DNA of 64,000 nucleotides from positions 112,146 to 176,145 of the forward strand of contig MEOA01000045.1 of NCBI GenBank assembly GCA_001768515.1, in the 5' to 3' direction. The position numbers and the translations under genes are program-made. Within the stretch, counting starts at the first letter, position 1; each line of letters opens with the position of its first letter. The DNA is from Bacteroidetes bacterium GWE2_42_24 (lineage in GTDB: Bacteria; Bacteroidota; Bacteroidia; Bacteroidales; TTA-H9). This document shows, piece by piece, positions 21,035-30,969 of this stretch. The notes beneath the pieces are model-generated. The model saw nothing but the letters and a program-made list of their open reading frames with translations, ran no database searches and was not told the DNA's origin.

Positions 21035-22483
21035 TTATAGACTTTTAATCTCAGCCAATAATTTCTGAAGGGTTTCCTTCGCATCACCGAACAGCATCCG
21101 AGTGCGATCGGCAAAGAACAAGTTGTTTTCTATTGCTGCGTATCCCTTACCCATGCCACGTTTCATCACGATTACGTTTTTAGCATCGCGTGCCTTGATA
21201 ATCGGCATGCCGTAGATCGGACTCGAAGGATCATCCTCGGCGGCAGGATTAACCACATCGTTTGCTCCGATTACGATTAGCACATCGGTGTTGGGCAGAT
21301 CGGGATTGATGTCGTCCATCTCAATCAGCCGATCGTAAGGTACATCAGCTTCGGCAAGCAAAACATTCATGTGACCAGGCATTCTTCCCGCCACAGGATG
21401 GATGGCATAACGAACCTCAACGCCTTTTTCTTCAAGCAACTTGTCGAGATCATGACAAAGATGTTGTGCCTGGGCTACTGCAAGGCCGTAACCGGGTACA
21501 ATTACCACCTTCTGGGAGTAGCTGAGCAATACAGCTGAATCGCTAAGGCTGATCTCTTTGATGGCTCCGCCAACGTCGGCTATGCCGGCAGCTTTGCCGC
21601 CAAAGGCACCAACGATGACGTTTACCAGCGACCTGTTCATGGCTTTGCACATCAGGATGGTCAGGATGGTACCGGCCGATCCTACCAGGATACCGCCTGT
21701 GAGCATCGCCTGGTTGTTGTAAAGAAATCCACCCATGGCTGCTGCCACCCCGGTAAATGAATTAAGCAGCGAGATTACAACCGGCATATCGGCACCTCCA
21801 ATTGGCATGACAAACAAGACTCCATAGACCAGGGCAATGACAAACATCAGGTAAAGGTATGTCTGAGAGGCTTCTGGTGTTTTTCCAAAGATCATGATTC
21901 CAGAGAGGAAACCGATCAGGACGATTAACAATACAATATTTACGTATCTGATCCAGGGTGCCTTTATATCGCCCAACCTGCTGTCAAGTTTCAGGAATGC
22001 AATCATAGACCCTGCAAATGATACACTGCCAATCAATAACCCCAGCAGAATCGCGAGAACATGACCATTGGCCAATCCTGAATCAGCTATCAGCGAGGGT
22101 TCAATGTGAGGGAATTCCATGAGAGAAATAAGGGCTGCAGCGGCACCCCCCATTCCGTTGAAGAGGGATACAAGCTGTGGCATAGCAGTCATCTTTACCT
22201 TGACGGCAATCAGCCAGCCAATTATAGTTCCAATGACAATGGCTGCGAGGATGAATGCATGATTCCCGATTGGCTCTCCATCTTTGGTGTGAAAGAGCAA
22301 AGTAGCTACGATGGCCAGGCCCATACCAAAAGCTGCCAGCAGATTTCCTTTCCGGGCTGAGTCAGGATGGCTGAGCATTTTCAGTCCGATAATAAATAAC
22401 ACGGAAGCGATGATGTAGCTGATCTCAAGTATTGATCCGCCTATAGTGAACTGGTGCATAATATTGTTCGTCAGATTTTCCAT
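21035..22483 (-). CDS. pntB: NAD(P) transhydrogenase beta subunit
   Basis: A 482-residue inner-membrane subunit of the proton-translocating transhydrogenase (NADH + NADP+ to NAD+ + NADPH, driven by the proton gradient). The first about 290 residues hold eight to nine transmembrane helices; the C-terminal dIII domain binds NADP(H), with VPGYGLAVAQAQH, AIHPVAGRMPGHMNVLLAEA, DVLIVIGANDVVNPAA, MPIIKARDAKNVIVMKRGMGKGYA and a final NPL-like NNLFFADRTRMLFGDAK. Length and motifs are normal. It lies 5 bases after pntAB and ends at a strong terminator. Confidence 0.95.
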   Translation of the reverse strand: MENLTNNIMHQFTIGGSILEISYIIASVLFIIGLKMLSHPDSARKGNLLAAFGMGLAIVATLLFHTKDGEPIGNHAFILAAIVIGTIIGWLIAVKVKMTAMPQLVSLFNGMGGAAAALISLMEFPHIEPSLIADSGLANGHVLAILLGLLIGSVSFAGSMIAFLKLDSRLGDIKAPWIRYVNIVLLIVLIGFLSGIMIFGKTPEASQTYLYLMFVIALVYGVLFVMPIGGADMPVVISLLNSFTGVAAAMGGFLYNNQAMLTGGILVGSAGTILTILMCKAMNRSLVNVIVGAFGGKAAGIADVGGAIKEISLSDSAVLLSYSQKVVIVPGYGLAVAQAQHLCHDLDKLLEEKGVEVRYAIHPVAGRMPGHMNVLLAEADVPYDRLIEMDDINPDLPNTDVLIVIGANDVVNPAAEDDPSSPIYGMPIIKARDAKNVIVMKRGMGKGYAAIENNLFFADRTRMLFGDAKETLQKLLAEIKSL

Positions 22484-22488
22484 GCTGT

Positions 22489-22797
22489 TTATTTTTTAGC
22501 TTTTTTCTTAAACATGTGCAGCATTCTGTCAGTCACTACAAAACCTCCGACTACGTTAAGCGTGCCAAGTATTACCGCGATGAATCCCAGCAGCAATGAT
22601 CCCGTCGTGTGTGCATGTCCCATGACAATGATGGCTCCGATGATCACAACGCCGTGGATGGCATTGGCCCCGGACATCAGGGGGGTGTGAAGTACCGCCG
22701 GTACATGTGAGATGACTTCAATGCCCAGAAAGACCGATAGTATGACGATGAAGATCGCCTCCCTGTAATCGAAAATGAATGATAAGATGTTTTCCAT
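22489..22797 (-). CDS. pntAB: NAD(P) transhydrogenase alpha subunit, part 2 (membrane)
   Basis: A 102-residue protein of three to four transmembrane helices, equivalent to the C-terminal membrane part of E. coli PntA. Seen: IFIVILSVFLGIEVISHVPAVLHTPLMSGANAIHG, a hallmark of the family, and a following GFIAVILGTLNVVGGFVVTDRMLHMFKKK. A separate gene for this piece is the usual state in Bacteroidota and alphaproteobacteria. It sits between pntAA and pntB. Confidence 0.93.
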   Translation of the reverse strand: MENILSFIFDYREAIFIVILSVFLGIEVISHVPAVLHTPLMSGANAIHGVVIIGAIIVMGHAHTTGSLLLGFIAVILGTLNVVGGFVVTDRMLHMFKKKAKK

Positions 22798-22903
22798 AAT
22801 TTTTATTTTTCGCTTTTTGCGTTTGATTCGCGTGAGGATACAGGCCTGTTACTCTTTTCTGTTTTCTGTTGCCAGAACTCAGAAATAAGAAACCTGTTTC
22901 TTC

Positions 22904-24025
22904 CTACACCATGAATTGTTTTACCCGTTCGCTTACAACTTCACCGTTATGAGTCACGCAGGTTCCTTTAATCAGGTCGTCGTTGAAATCAAGTTTCAGT
23001 GTGCCGTCTTTTTGAAGCATCAGCTTAAGAAAATTGAGCATATTGCGGCCATACATTCTGCTGGCATCAGTAGGCATCTCGGAAGGAAAGTCAGATTTGC
23101 CCAGAATGGTAACCCCATTGCTGACGTAGGACTCGCCGTTGCGGGTTAATTCACAGTTTCCTCCAGAGGATGCAGCGAGATCGATGATGAGTGACCCGGG
23201 ACGCATGGCAGCGACGGTTTCCCGGGTAATCAGTACCGGAGCCTTTCTCCCCGGAATCTGAGCTGTTCCGATGATGATGTCGGCTGCTGAAGCTCTTTCA
23301 TGTATCAATAGTCGTTGCTTCTCTTTGAAATCATCAGTCTGTTCAACGGCATATCCTCCGGCAGCAGCATCTTCACGTGCCCCTTCTACCTCGATGAATT
23401 TTCCTCCCAGACTTTTTACCTCTTCTTTTACGGCCGAACGGACATCGAATACTTCAACAACTGCGCCCAGCTTACGGGCCGTTGCGATGGCCTGCAAGCC
23501 TGCAACGCCGGCTCCGAGGATTAACATTTTGGCCGGTTTGATTGTTCCGGCAGCGCTCATAAACATAGGGAAAAAGCGAGGCAGCAACGTGGCCGCGCTG
23601 AGTACGGCTTTGTATCCCGATACTGTAGCCATACTTGATAGCACATCCATGGCCTGAGCCCTTGTTGTCCGGGGAATGATGTCGAGACTGAATACAGATA
23701 GCTTTGCATCACCGGCAGCCTTGATCAGAGCATGCTCACCCAATGGGTTTATTGCTCCTGCAAAAATCTGACCTTCTTTCAGCTTGCTCATTTCATCATT
23801 TTCCGGGGCGTTGATGCCTATCAGTAAAGGGGCCTCCAGCGTTTGGGAACGTGGTGTCGATTTTGCTCCCACTTTCTGGTAGTCAGCGTCAAATGCCCAG
23901 GCCGCATCACCAGCACCTGTTTCCACAAGCACTTCATGACCTCCTTTAATTAGCTCTGCTACTACTTCAGGCAGCAATGCCACCCTTTTTTCGGTTTTCT
24001 TTTCTTTCAGAATGCCTATCGTCAT
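22904..24025 (-). CDS. pntAA: NAD(P) transhydrogenase alpha subunit, part 1
   Basis: A cytoplasmic subunit of 373 residues (dI domain) that binds NAD(H). Seen: the start MTIGILKEKKTEKRVALLPE, the alanine-dehydrogenase-like RVAL and QDY-type region, the Rossmann motif LGAGVAGLQAIATARKLGAVVEVFDVR near residue 180-205, and PGSLIIDLAASSGGNCELT. I choose ATG 24025 over an in-frame ATG nine codons earlier, because the family begins at MTIGILKE. A 106-base gap with no terminator separates it from pntAB, so the three subunits form one operon in the order pntAA-pntAB-pntB. Confidence 0.93.
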   Translation of the reverse strand: MTIGILKEKKTEKRVALLPEVVAELIKGGHEVLVETGAGDAAWAFDADYQKVGAKSTPRSQTLEAPLLIGINAPENDEMSKLKEGQIFAGAINPLGEHALIKAAGDAKLSVFSLDIIPRTTRAQAMDVLSSMATVSGYKAVLSAATLLPRFFPMFMSAAGTIKPAKMLILGAGVAGLQAIATARKLGAVVEVFDVRSAVKEEVKSLGGKFIEVEGAREDAAAGGYAVEQTDDFKEKQRLLIHERASAADIIIGTAQIPGRKAPVLITRETVAAMRPGSLIIDLAASSGGNCELTRNGESYVSNGVTILGKSDFPSEMPTDASRMYGRNMLNFLKLMLQKDGTLKLDFNDDLIKGTCVTHNGEVVSERVKQFMV

Positions 24026-24324
24026 GTTTTCTGATTTAGGAATTTGTGTCACTCAAACATCAGAAAACGGGCTTTTGTTCATGAATTTGTGATCAATATA
24101 ACGTCTGTCTGTTGCCTGACCCAATCGGGAAAGCCATTGCCAGGCTGGTTCTTTACGGTTAGATTTTGGAGATTACTTCAGAAATATCTTTCAATAAAGC
24201 AGCATAGAAGATATTTCAAACTTAAAACAGGTCATTCCTGAAGATATGATGTTTAGCCCGGGATGAATGATACAGGTAAACCGCGGTTATAAGAATTTGT
24301 GAAAACATTGCGTTAATATAGTGC

Positions 24325-25368
24325 CTATGAGGTGATGCTCTTTCCCAGTTTTATGAATCGCAGCTCGATGGTTCTGTATATAATTATCGATAAAGCAACT
24401 GTCGTGATTGAAACCATAACGATAAGCATGTAAGGGTTATAGACATCCGGATAATTTGGAAGATATTGTTTAAAGTAAACGTAGATTACCGGATGAATCA
24501 GGTAAACACCATACGTTGCCATCCCGATGTTTTCCAGACTTATGGCAATGAACTTCGGTAGTTTTGGTTGCATTTTGTAAAAACAGATGACAATGATCGT
24601 CGAAAGTATCACGAAAATAACCCTTCCTGTTCCAGATACAATGACGATGTGATTGCCTTCAGATGGCATCACACAAAAAAGCAATACAGCCAGAATCAGC
24701 ATCATATTTATGATGGTTGGTTTTATCCGGATGTCAAGCAGGTTGTAAAAGATTGCAATTCCTGCTACATACAGAAACAGGTTGTTGAACGGGTTCACAT
24801 AGATATTCCATTGCCTCGCAATTGAAAGGTCGGCGTCGAGCAGGGAAAAAGCGAAATACAAACCAATGATCAGCGTGATGACAAAAATGGTATTTCCTGC
24901 CCATTTCCGATGATTGTATGCGGCAATGATTAATGGTGTTAAGGCATAATATACCATCTCGTTTCCTATAGACCACGCACCAACGGGTATGTAATTGGTT
25001 GGGCTTATAAACCCGAAAAGTGTAGTCAGATTCAGCACTAACGAGAAAGGATCGAAAGAGTGAGCCAGGTTGCGCTGATGAAAGACGACAAGAAGGCATA
25101 CGATCCAAAATAATGGCCAGATTCTGAATATTCTCCTGATAAAGAACCTGCCGGCTGACTGAATCGTTGTAAGATACCTGTTGTAAACGATGGCCATACT
25201 TAAACCCGAAAGGATGAAGAAGATTGAAACACCATATACCCCAAGCCGGCCAAGAGGACCTGATGAGTCCAGTGGATGAATAATCCAGTTGGATAGATGG
25301 TAAAACATGATCGAGAGGGCCATGAGACCCCTCAGCCAATCCAGCGTTTCGATGCGTGCTTTGCTCAA
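24325..25368 (-). CDS. Acyltransferase 3 family membrane protein (OafA-like)
   Basis: A 347-residue polytopic membrane protein with about ten helices. The N-terminus IETLDWLRGLMALSIMFYHLSNW contains the Arg-x10-His pair diagnostic of acyltransferase-3 enzymes, and FRIWPLFWI and GVSIFFILSGL are typical. These proteins O-acylate (often O-acetylate) surface polysaccharides, lipid A or peptidoglycan sugars. The substrate is unknown. A second, divergently transcribed acyltransferase-3 gene lies 331 bases away, so the two may act on the same surface glycan, but no polysaccharide genes are next to them. Confidence 0.85.
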   Translation of the reverse strand: MSKARIETLDWLRGLMALSIMFYHLSNWIIHPLDSSGPLGRLGVYGVSIFFILSGLSMAIVYNRYLTTIQSAGRFFIRRIFRIWPLFWIVCLLVVFHQRNLAHSFDPFSLVLNLTTLFGFISPTNYIPVGAWSIGNEMVYYALTPLIIAAYNHRKWAGNTIFVITLIIGLYFAFSLLDADLSIARQWNIYVNPFNNLFLYVAGIAIFYNLLDIRIKPTIINMMLILAVLLFCVMPSEGNHIVIVSGTGRVIFVILSTIIVICFYKMQPKLPKFIAISLENIGMATYGVYLIHPVIYVYFKQYLPNYPDVYNPYMLIVMVSITTVALSIIIYRTIELRFIKLGKSITS

Positions 25369-25699
25369 ATGGGCTTGCTATTCGGAGTTTGTATCTGGCA
25401 GACTATTATTAAGGAGTGGGTAGTCTGGTTCTGGTATTCGGTGTCGGAAAAGATGATGAAGGATTCTGTAAACAGAATTGAAGGTCTTCTGCATGACAGT
25501 TACCATATCGGCCCCAAAAGTAGTGTTTTTCCCGGAAAAGATCTCGCATGCCTTGTTTTGTAGGATTCTTTAAATCGCTTCATCTGTTGATGAATAAATA
25601 ATAGAGCCCGATAAACACGTCAGCAAATGGACAAGTGAAAATTTAAGCAACTTTTTTTGCACCTTTGGCGCTCCGATTTGTATTTATTATTCACAAGCT
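25369..25699. other. Divergent intergenic region between two acyltransferases
   Basis: 331 bases should carry both promoters. CACCTTTG at 25660-25667, one mismatch to the -7 consensus, could serve the plus-strand gene, 33 bases before its ATG. I see no other structured element. Confidence 0.4.
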
Positions 25700-26818
25700 A
25701 TGCTTTCTGTTTTTAATTCCCAAAAGATAAAGTTCTGGTCGTTTATCTCGATGGTGCTGCTGGTGTTTGTTCACGGCTATAATCTTAATATTGGTTTTCT
25801 TCAGCCATGGACTCTTCCCGGAGAGCCGCTTACCCTCACTGCCTTTACCGAGTACTGGCTTGCCAACGGTGTCTTCAGGTTTCGCATCCCCATGCTCTTT
25901 ATCATTTCGGGTTACCTGTATGCCATCCATGACAGTCGCCCCTATGGACAGCGCACCCGCAAGAGGGTCAGGACCCTTTTGGTGCCTTATTTTATCTGGA
26001 GTGCAGTAGGGTTGCTGCTTACTTTAAGCCTTGAATTTAACCATTATACAAGTGATCTGGTTGAGTCAACCGGCATGATGAGGATCGATGAGTCGCGTCA
26101 CTTCTTCTCCCAGTTTCACTGGTATGAAATGCTGGTATCATGGATTATTTCTCCTGCTTCGTATCAACTGTGGTTTCTCAGGGTCTTGTTTTTTTATAAC
26201 CTGATGTACCCCTGGCTCAGGTGGTGTGTTACGCATCCTGTTGCCAGATGGTTTTTCTTCTCTTTTGCATTTCTTGCCTGGTTAACAACAAGTGGTTGGT
26301 TTATCATAGAGGGCGAGGGATTGTTGTTCTTTTCGTTGGGTGTTTGGATGCAGAAAACCAATTTCAATATAGATTCACCGTCAAAATGGCTGCGCCCTCA
26401 ATACTGGGTGCTTATCTTTACCGCATTCTCAATTATTAAAACTATTCTCGCTTTTAGCCAGCCTTTCGATGGTATTGAACCTGTGCTGGCGGTGATGCAC
26501 AAGGTCGTGGTGTTAAGCGGATTGATTACCGCCTGGTATGGTTGTAACCGATTGGTCGCTTTTTTGATGGGGAGATCATGGTTTACATGGCTGAGTGCCT
26601 TTTCCTTCATGATATATGTGATGCATGCTCCGGCTGTTGTATATGCATCAAAGGCTATTTTTATCTATATCCCGCATTATCCGGGCTACCGGATGGTATC
26701 CTACATCATTTTGCCTGTTATTCTGATCTCTCTTGCAATTATAACCTCCCTGTTGATTAGACGAAGCCTCCCGGGTTTGTATAGCATTCTGACAGGAGGT
26801 CGTGGGTTAAAAGCATGA
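25700..26818 (+). CDS. Acyltransferase 3 family membrane protein
   Basis: A 372-residue polytopic membrane protein with about ten helices. The N-terminal segment KFWSFISMVLLVFVHGYNLN carries the His of the acyltransferase-3 family in a variant context, with FRIPMLFIISGYLYA, RKRVRTLLVPYFIWSAVG and SFMIYVMHAPAVVY further on. The pattern resembles the fucose- or glucan-modifying subfamily more than OafA. The expected Arg of the R-x10-H pair is not obvious, so catalytic status is less certain than for the divergent neighbour. Confidence 0.75.
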   Translation: MLSVFNSQKIKFWSFISMVLLVFVHGYNLNIGFLQPWTLPGEPLTLTAFTEYWLANGVFRFRIPMLFIISGYLYAIHDSRPYGQRTRKRVRTLLVPYFIWSAVGLLLTLSLEFNHYTSDLVESTGMMRIDESRHFFSQFHWYEMLVSWIISPASYQLWFLRVLFFYNLMYPWLRWCVTHPVARWFFFSFAFLAWLTTSGWFIIEGEGLLFFSLGVWMQKTNFNIDSPSKWLRPQYWVLIFTAFSIIKTILAFSQPFDGIEPVLAVMHKVVVLSGLITAWYGCNRLVAFLMGRSWFTWLSAFSFMIYVMHAPAVVYASKAIFIYIPHYPGYRMVSYIILPVILISLAIITSLLIRRSLPGLYSILTGGRGLKA

Positions 26819-27026
26819 TAATCTGTTTTGTGGAAAGTACTTACATTGATTTCAACATTTACTGATATTTGTAAAACATAACAGGCACTTTAATCAAATT
26901 CTGATTTTAACTACATAACGGATTCCTGATTGGTGATTATTTAACCGGTTCATCGAAGCGGTAAAGAGAATCATGTGCTTTCCTCGTGGTGAAATTGTAA
27001 GCTGTACCAACTTCACCAGTTGGTTA

Positions 27027-27461
27027 TTAATATTTCTTGTTGCTGAAATGCAGATTTTGTGTAGGTGCTGATAATGACATCTGGCTGGTTGTATCGATAT
27101 ATATCTGCGTTAATAATTGACTGATCAGATTCTTAATTAATATCATTATATTGCTGATTTCTGATGAAATCTTTGCAAATTTCAGTGAATATGGGTGTTT
27201 CTGAGGAAAGTTTTGTGCTTCATCGGTAAGCTTTTCAAGAGAAATCCTTAACCGGTTGAAGTGTCTCATCCTCTCTGATGGCAATTCAAGCGATAGGGAT
27301 AATGACAAATCGCAAATCAATTCATTTAAAGGAGTCGTAAGGCGGGAACTCCACTCTGACGAAAGTTCATTTACATATTGAACGGAAACAGATATTCCAG
27401 TTAAATAATTATAAAGTTGTACGATGTCAGAATCAATTGTTTGTAAATATATTGGAACCAT
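27027..27461 (-). CDS. Hypothetical helical protein
   Basis: A 144-codon frame starting MVPIYLQTIDSD. Composition is protein-like and almost wholly helical, with regular Leu/Ile heptad-like spacing (for example LNELICDLSLSLSLEL and ISNIMILIKNLISQLL), no signal peptide and no Cys motif. I do not recognise a family; a four-helix bundle such as an HPt-like fold is conceivable, but I see no H-x-L-K-G motif. It stands alone between a plus-strand acyltransferase and the RND operon. No good -7 box precedes it. Confidence 0.45.
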   Translation of the reverse strand: MVPIYLQTIDSDIVQLYNYLTGISVSVQYVNELSSEWSSRLTTPLNELICDLSLSLSLELPSERMRHFNRLRISLEKLTDEAQNFPQKHPYSLKFAKISSEISNIMILIKNLISQLLTQIYIDTTSQMSLSAPTQNLHFSNKKY

Positions 27462-27824
27462 TTGTTTAAGGCTTTCTTATTTTGAACTGATGGTAAAATG
27501 GTTGGATGGGTGTTTTTCCGGATAATATATATATTTATTTTTCTATCCTTTTGTATAGAATTTCTGGAATTATATGGGTATTCCCTTCTTCTGATTTTAT
27601 TATTATTGCCTGAAGGATATAGTCAATCTTTGTTGACCGATTTTAAGGATGATGAAGCTGGGATGCAATGATGTCGTATTTTTAAAATTTATTGACTGCA
27701 ACATAGATTTAGATTATTGTCAAACTCTGTAATCTGATTTTAAAAGAGGTGTGGTACCATATCACAGAGAGATTCAATAATATCAACACTTCTTTCGTGT
27801 ACCGGAATATTTTGGAATGGCTGA
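27462..27824. other. Intergenic stretch, no gene seen
   Basis: 363 AT-rich bases between the hypothetical helical protein and the end of the RND permease gene. I see no coding frame, tRNA or clear hairpin terminator in either direction. Confidence 0.5.
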
Positions 27825-30800
27825 TTATATTTCAGTTTTGTCTGTTGTTAGCTTTTTTGTTTTAAACTTATCCGGCTGAAGTATATTAATTATTCTTTCT
27901 TTTCCCCGTTCAGCAATATAATAGATTACCGGAACCAGAGCGAGTGAAAGGAAAAGTGAACTGGATAAACCGCCAATAAGTACCCATGCAAGTCCGTTTT
28001 TCCATTCGGAGCCTGGCCCATTAGACAAAGCTATAGGAAGCATAGCAATGATCATTGAAAAAGTTGTCATCAGGATAGGACGTAATCTTACACTTGTAGC
28101 CTGTAATAGGGCATCCTTTGTTGAAAGTCCTTCCTTTTTGCTGTGATTGGTAAAATCGACAACCAGTATTGCATTCTTAGCTACCAGTCCCATAAGCATT
28201 ATTAGTCCCATGAGCGTAAAAATACTTAAGGTATTTCCTGTCAAAGCCAATGCCAGTAATGCTCCGATCATAGCAAGCGGTATAGTACACAAAACAACAA
28301 GCGGTTGCAGATAGGATTCATATAATACAACCATCAGTAAATAAATAAAAACAATGGATGCCAGGAGTGCGAAACCCAGACTCCCGAAAGAATCGGATTG
28401 CGCTTTCAGATCACCTTCGTATGCTATTGATATTTCCCGTGGAAATGTAATTGTTTGGAGTTTTTGTTTAATATCGTTTCCTACATCACCAAGAGCGCGT
28501 CCAAAGACCTGCGATTGAATTGTAATGCTTGGTATCCGGTCGTCCCGCTCAATCTTTGATGCGCCGGTGCCATTCTGAATACTGGCAAACTGATCTAACC
28601 GGACAGGCTTTCCATATTTATTTATAAATGAAAGTGATGCAACATCTGAAGCATTTTGACAGTTGAACTGATCATATTTTATATTAATATCATATTCATA
28701 CTCTCCATCCCTGAATTTTGCATCTCTGTTACCGCTGTACGCGATTTGCATTGTAGGGCCAACCACTGCCAGGCTAAGCCCTGCATCAGCCATTTTTTGC
28801 TGATTAATTGAAACAAGAAGCTCAGGACCAGGCTCACCTGTCGAAAGCTTGACATCTGATGTCCCGGAAATCTTTTTTACCTCATTTAAAAAGATCTGGG
28901 CATACTTTGACAAAGTATCCGGATTTGCACACCTCACAGCAATCTGGATAGGTACCTGGTCTGATCCTCCTATAGGGCTTACTACACTGGTGACAAATTT
29001 TACCCCCGGAACCCTTGATGCCAGTTCATTTCTCAGTAGTTGAGCATACAACGATGCCGAATGTTCCCTCTTCTGTTTGGAAACTAACTTAATGGTTATT
29101 TCTGCTTTATTTGCTCCAGAAGATATATCAGTGAAATCTGATGTTCCTCCTACTTGTACCAGTATCTCAGATACTTCGGGCTTTTTCGATAAAATATTTT
29201 CTACCTCGCGAACAGAAGCATTCGTTTGCTCAATTGTGACAAATTTTGGCAGTTCCATTTGAATGATTATTTCTCCTCTGTCCCCCATGTCTACAAATTC
29301 GCTGCCAATAAACCCGAATGGAATTAATGATATAGAGGAAAATAACAACATAAGGGCAGATGTTACGACAATAATTTTATGGTTAAACGACCACTTTAAA
29401 AACGATTCGAGCCATAATGAGAAACGATTGATAAGAGATTCAAATCCTGTAATGAGTTTTTTTAGTAACGTATTGCTGCGAATGTGTTCTAATTTTGATA
29501 TTCTTGACGCCAATAAAGGGGTAAGGGTGAATGAAACAAACAGACTGATCAGTGTTGCAACCACTATGACTAATGAGAATTGTCGAATAACATCAGAGAC
29601 GATGCTATGGGCCAGTGACATGGGTAAAAAAACGGATATATCAACCAGAGTTATTGAAAGGGCTGTAAAGCCTATTTCATTACGCCCGATGATTGCGGCA
29701 GTTGCCTTTTCCTGTCCTTTTTCAATATGCCTGTATATATTTTCAATAACAACTATTGAATCGTCCACCAGTATCCCTACTGATAGCGATAATGCAAGTA
29801 ATGACATCATGTTCAGTGAGAAATTGAGCAAATACATTGCAATGAATGTAGATATAATGGAAGCAGGTATTGCAACTATTACAATAAATGAATTCCTCAG
29901 ACTGTGAAGGAATACCAGCATGACTAAGGCCACTAGAAAAACAGCCAGTAACAGATCAGTTAAAACAGCATCAGCAGATTCCAACGTAAATATGGACTGA
30001 TCACTTACGATTTTGAGTTTGAGCCCGTACCTGGCGTATATATCTTCCAGTTGTTCCAGTTTCTTTTTTACCAGACCGCTAACTTCAACAGTGTTGGCAT
30101 CACCTTGTTTTTTTAATTTCAGACCTATAATATTGGTTTGATTATACCGGTTTATGTTAGAAACCTCTTTTCTGGTATCAGAAACAGTTGCCACATCTTT
30201 GATCCGGATGGGAGAGTTGTCCGGGCTGTTGGTGATTATCAGGTTCTCGATATCTGATTTCTTTTTGTACTTTCCTGATAATCGGACAGGAATCTGCTGT
30301 TCCGGATTTTTAATCTTCCCTGTTGGATAATCTACATTAGCTGAGAGAATCGCATTGCTTATCTGAAGCAGCGACAATTTGTACTTTTCCAATGAGGCTG
30401 CATTAACATTTACCTGGATTTCACGTTCCTCTCCTCCAGCGATAATAACTTCGCCAACCCCTTTGACACCACTTAATTCAGGACTTATCCGATGCTTCAC
30501 CAGATCAAATAACTCTGTTGGGTTAGTTTTTGCTGATACCGCAATCTGAATAATGGGAAAGTCATTCATTCCGAAAGTTGAAAGGGTGGGCGTTGATGCT
30601 TCTTCAGGCAGTTGTGCCTGAATAGTATTGATTTTCCTTTGAACAACCTGTGTGATCTTGTCAATATCAGATGATGCTTTAAACTGCATCACGATAAATG
30701 AGATGTTTTCCTGCGAATAGGATTTGATATTGTCAATGTTCTCAGTTGTTGAAACCGCATCTTCAATTTTCTTTGTAATGGAATTTTCTACTTCTGAAGA

Positions 30801-30965
30801 AGAGGCCCCGGGATAAGTCGTTACGATGGTAAGTGCAGGCATTGCAAAATTGGGCAGCAATTCATAGTTTAGTTTCTGGTAGCTATAAATTCCAAGGAAC
30901 GATAACGCGATAAATACAACAACAATCAGCGTTGGTCTTTTTATTGATAACTCTGTTACATTCAT
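27825..30965 (-). CDS. RND efflux permease (AcrB/HAE1 type)
   Basis: A 1046-residue inner-membrane proton-driven exporter. The first helix is preceded by MNVTELSIKRPTLIVVV; two halves each carry one membrane helix, a large periplasmic porter domain and further helices, total length typical. Proton-relay residues are present: the Asp pair in SVGILVDDSIVVIENIYRHIEKG (near residue 400) and the Lys in GLVAKNAILVVDFTN (near residue 930). Early motifs TYPGASSSEVENSITKKIEDAV are standard. Substrates are probably amphiphilic drugs, bile acids or dyes. It is the last gene of an operon with outer-membrane and adaptor genes under a TetR regulator. Confidence 0.93.
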   Translation of the reverse strand: MNVTELSIKRPTLIVVVFIALSFLGIYSYQKLNYELLPNFAMPALTIVTTYPGASSSEVENSITKKIEDAVSTTENIDNIKSYSQENISFIVMQFKASSDIDKITQVVQRKINTIQAQLPEEASTPTLSTFGMNDFPIIQIAVSAKTNPTELFDLVKHRISPELSGVKGVGEVIIAGGEEREIQVNVNAASLEKYKLSLLQISNAILSANVDYPTGKIKNPEQQIPVRLSGKYKKKSDIENLIITNSPDNSPIRIKDVATVSDTRKEVSNINRYNQTNIIGLKLKKQGDANTVEVSGLVKKKLEQLEDIYARYGLKLKIVSDQSIFTLESADAVLTDLLLAVFLVALVMLVFLHSLRNSFIVIVAIPASIISTFIAMYLLNFSLNMMSLLALSLSVGILVDDSIVVIENIYRHIEKGQEKATAAIIGRNEIGFTALSITLVDISVFLPMSLAHSIVSDVIRQFSLVIVVATLISLFVSFTLTPLLASRISKLEHIRSNTLLKKLITGFESLINRFSLWLESFLKWSFNHKIIVVTSALMLLFSSISLIPFGFIGSEFVDMGDRGEIIIQMELPKFVTIEQTNASVREVENILSKKPEVSEILVQVGGTSDFTDISSGANKAEITIKLVSKQKREHSASLYAQLLRNELASRVPGVKFVTSVVSPIGGSDQVPIQIAVRCANPDTLSKYAQIFLNEVKKISGTSDVKLSTGEPGPELLVSINQQKMADAGLSLAVVGPTMQIAYSGNRDAKFRDGEYEYDINIKYDQFNCQNASDVASLSFINKYGKPVRLDQFASIQNGTGASKIERDDRIPSITIQSQVFGRALGDVGNDIKQKLQTITFPREISIAYEGDLKAQSDSFGSLGFALLASIVFIYLLMVVLYESYLQPLVVLCTIPLAMIGALLALALTGNTLSIFTLMGLIMLMGLVAKNAILVVDFTNHSKKEGLSTKDALLQATSVRLRPILMTTFSMIIAMLPIALSNGPGSEWKNGLAWVLIGGLSSSLFLSLALVPVIYYIAERGKERIINILQPDKFKTKKLTTDKTEI

Positions 30966-30969
30966 GGTT

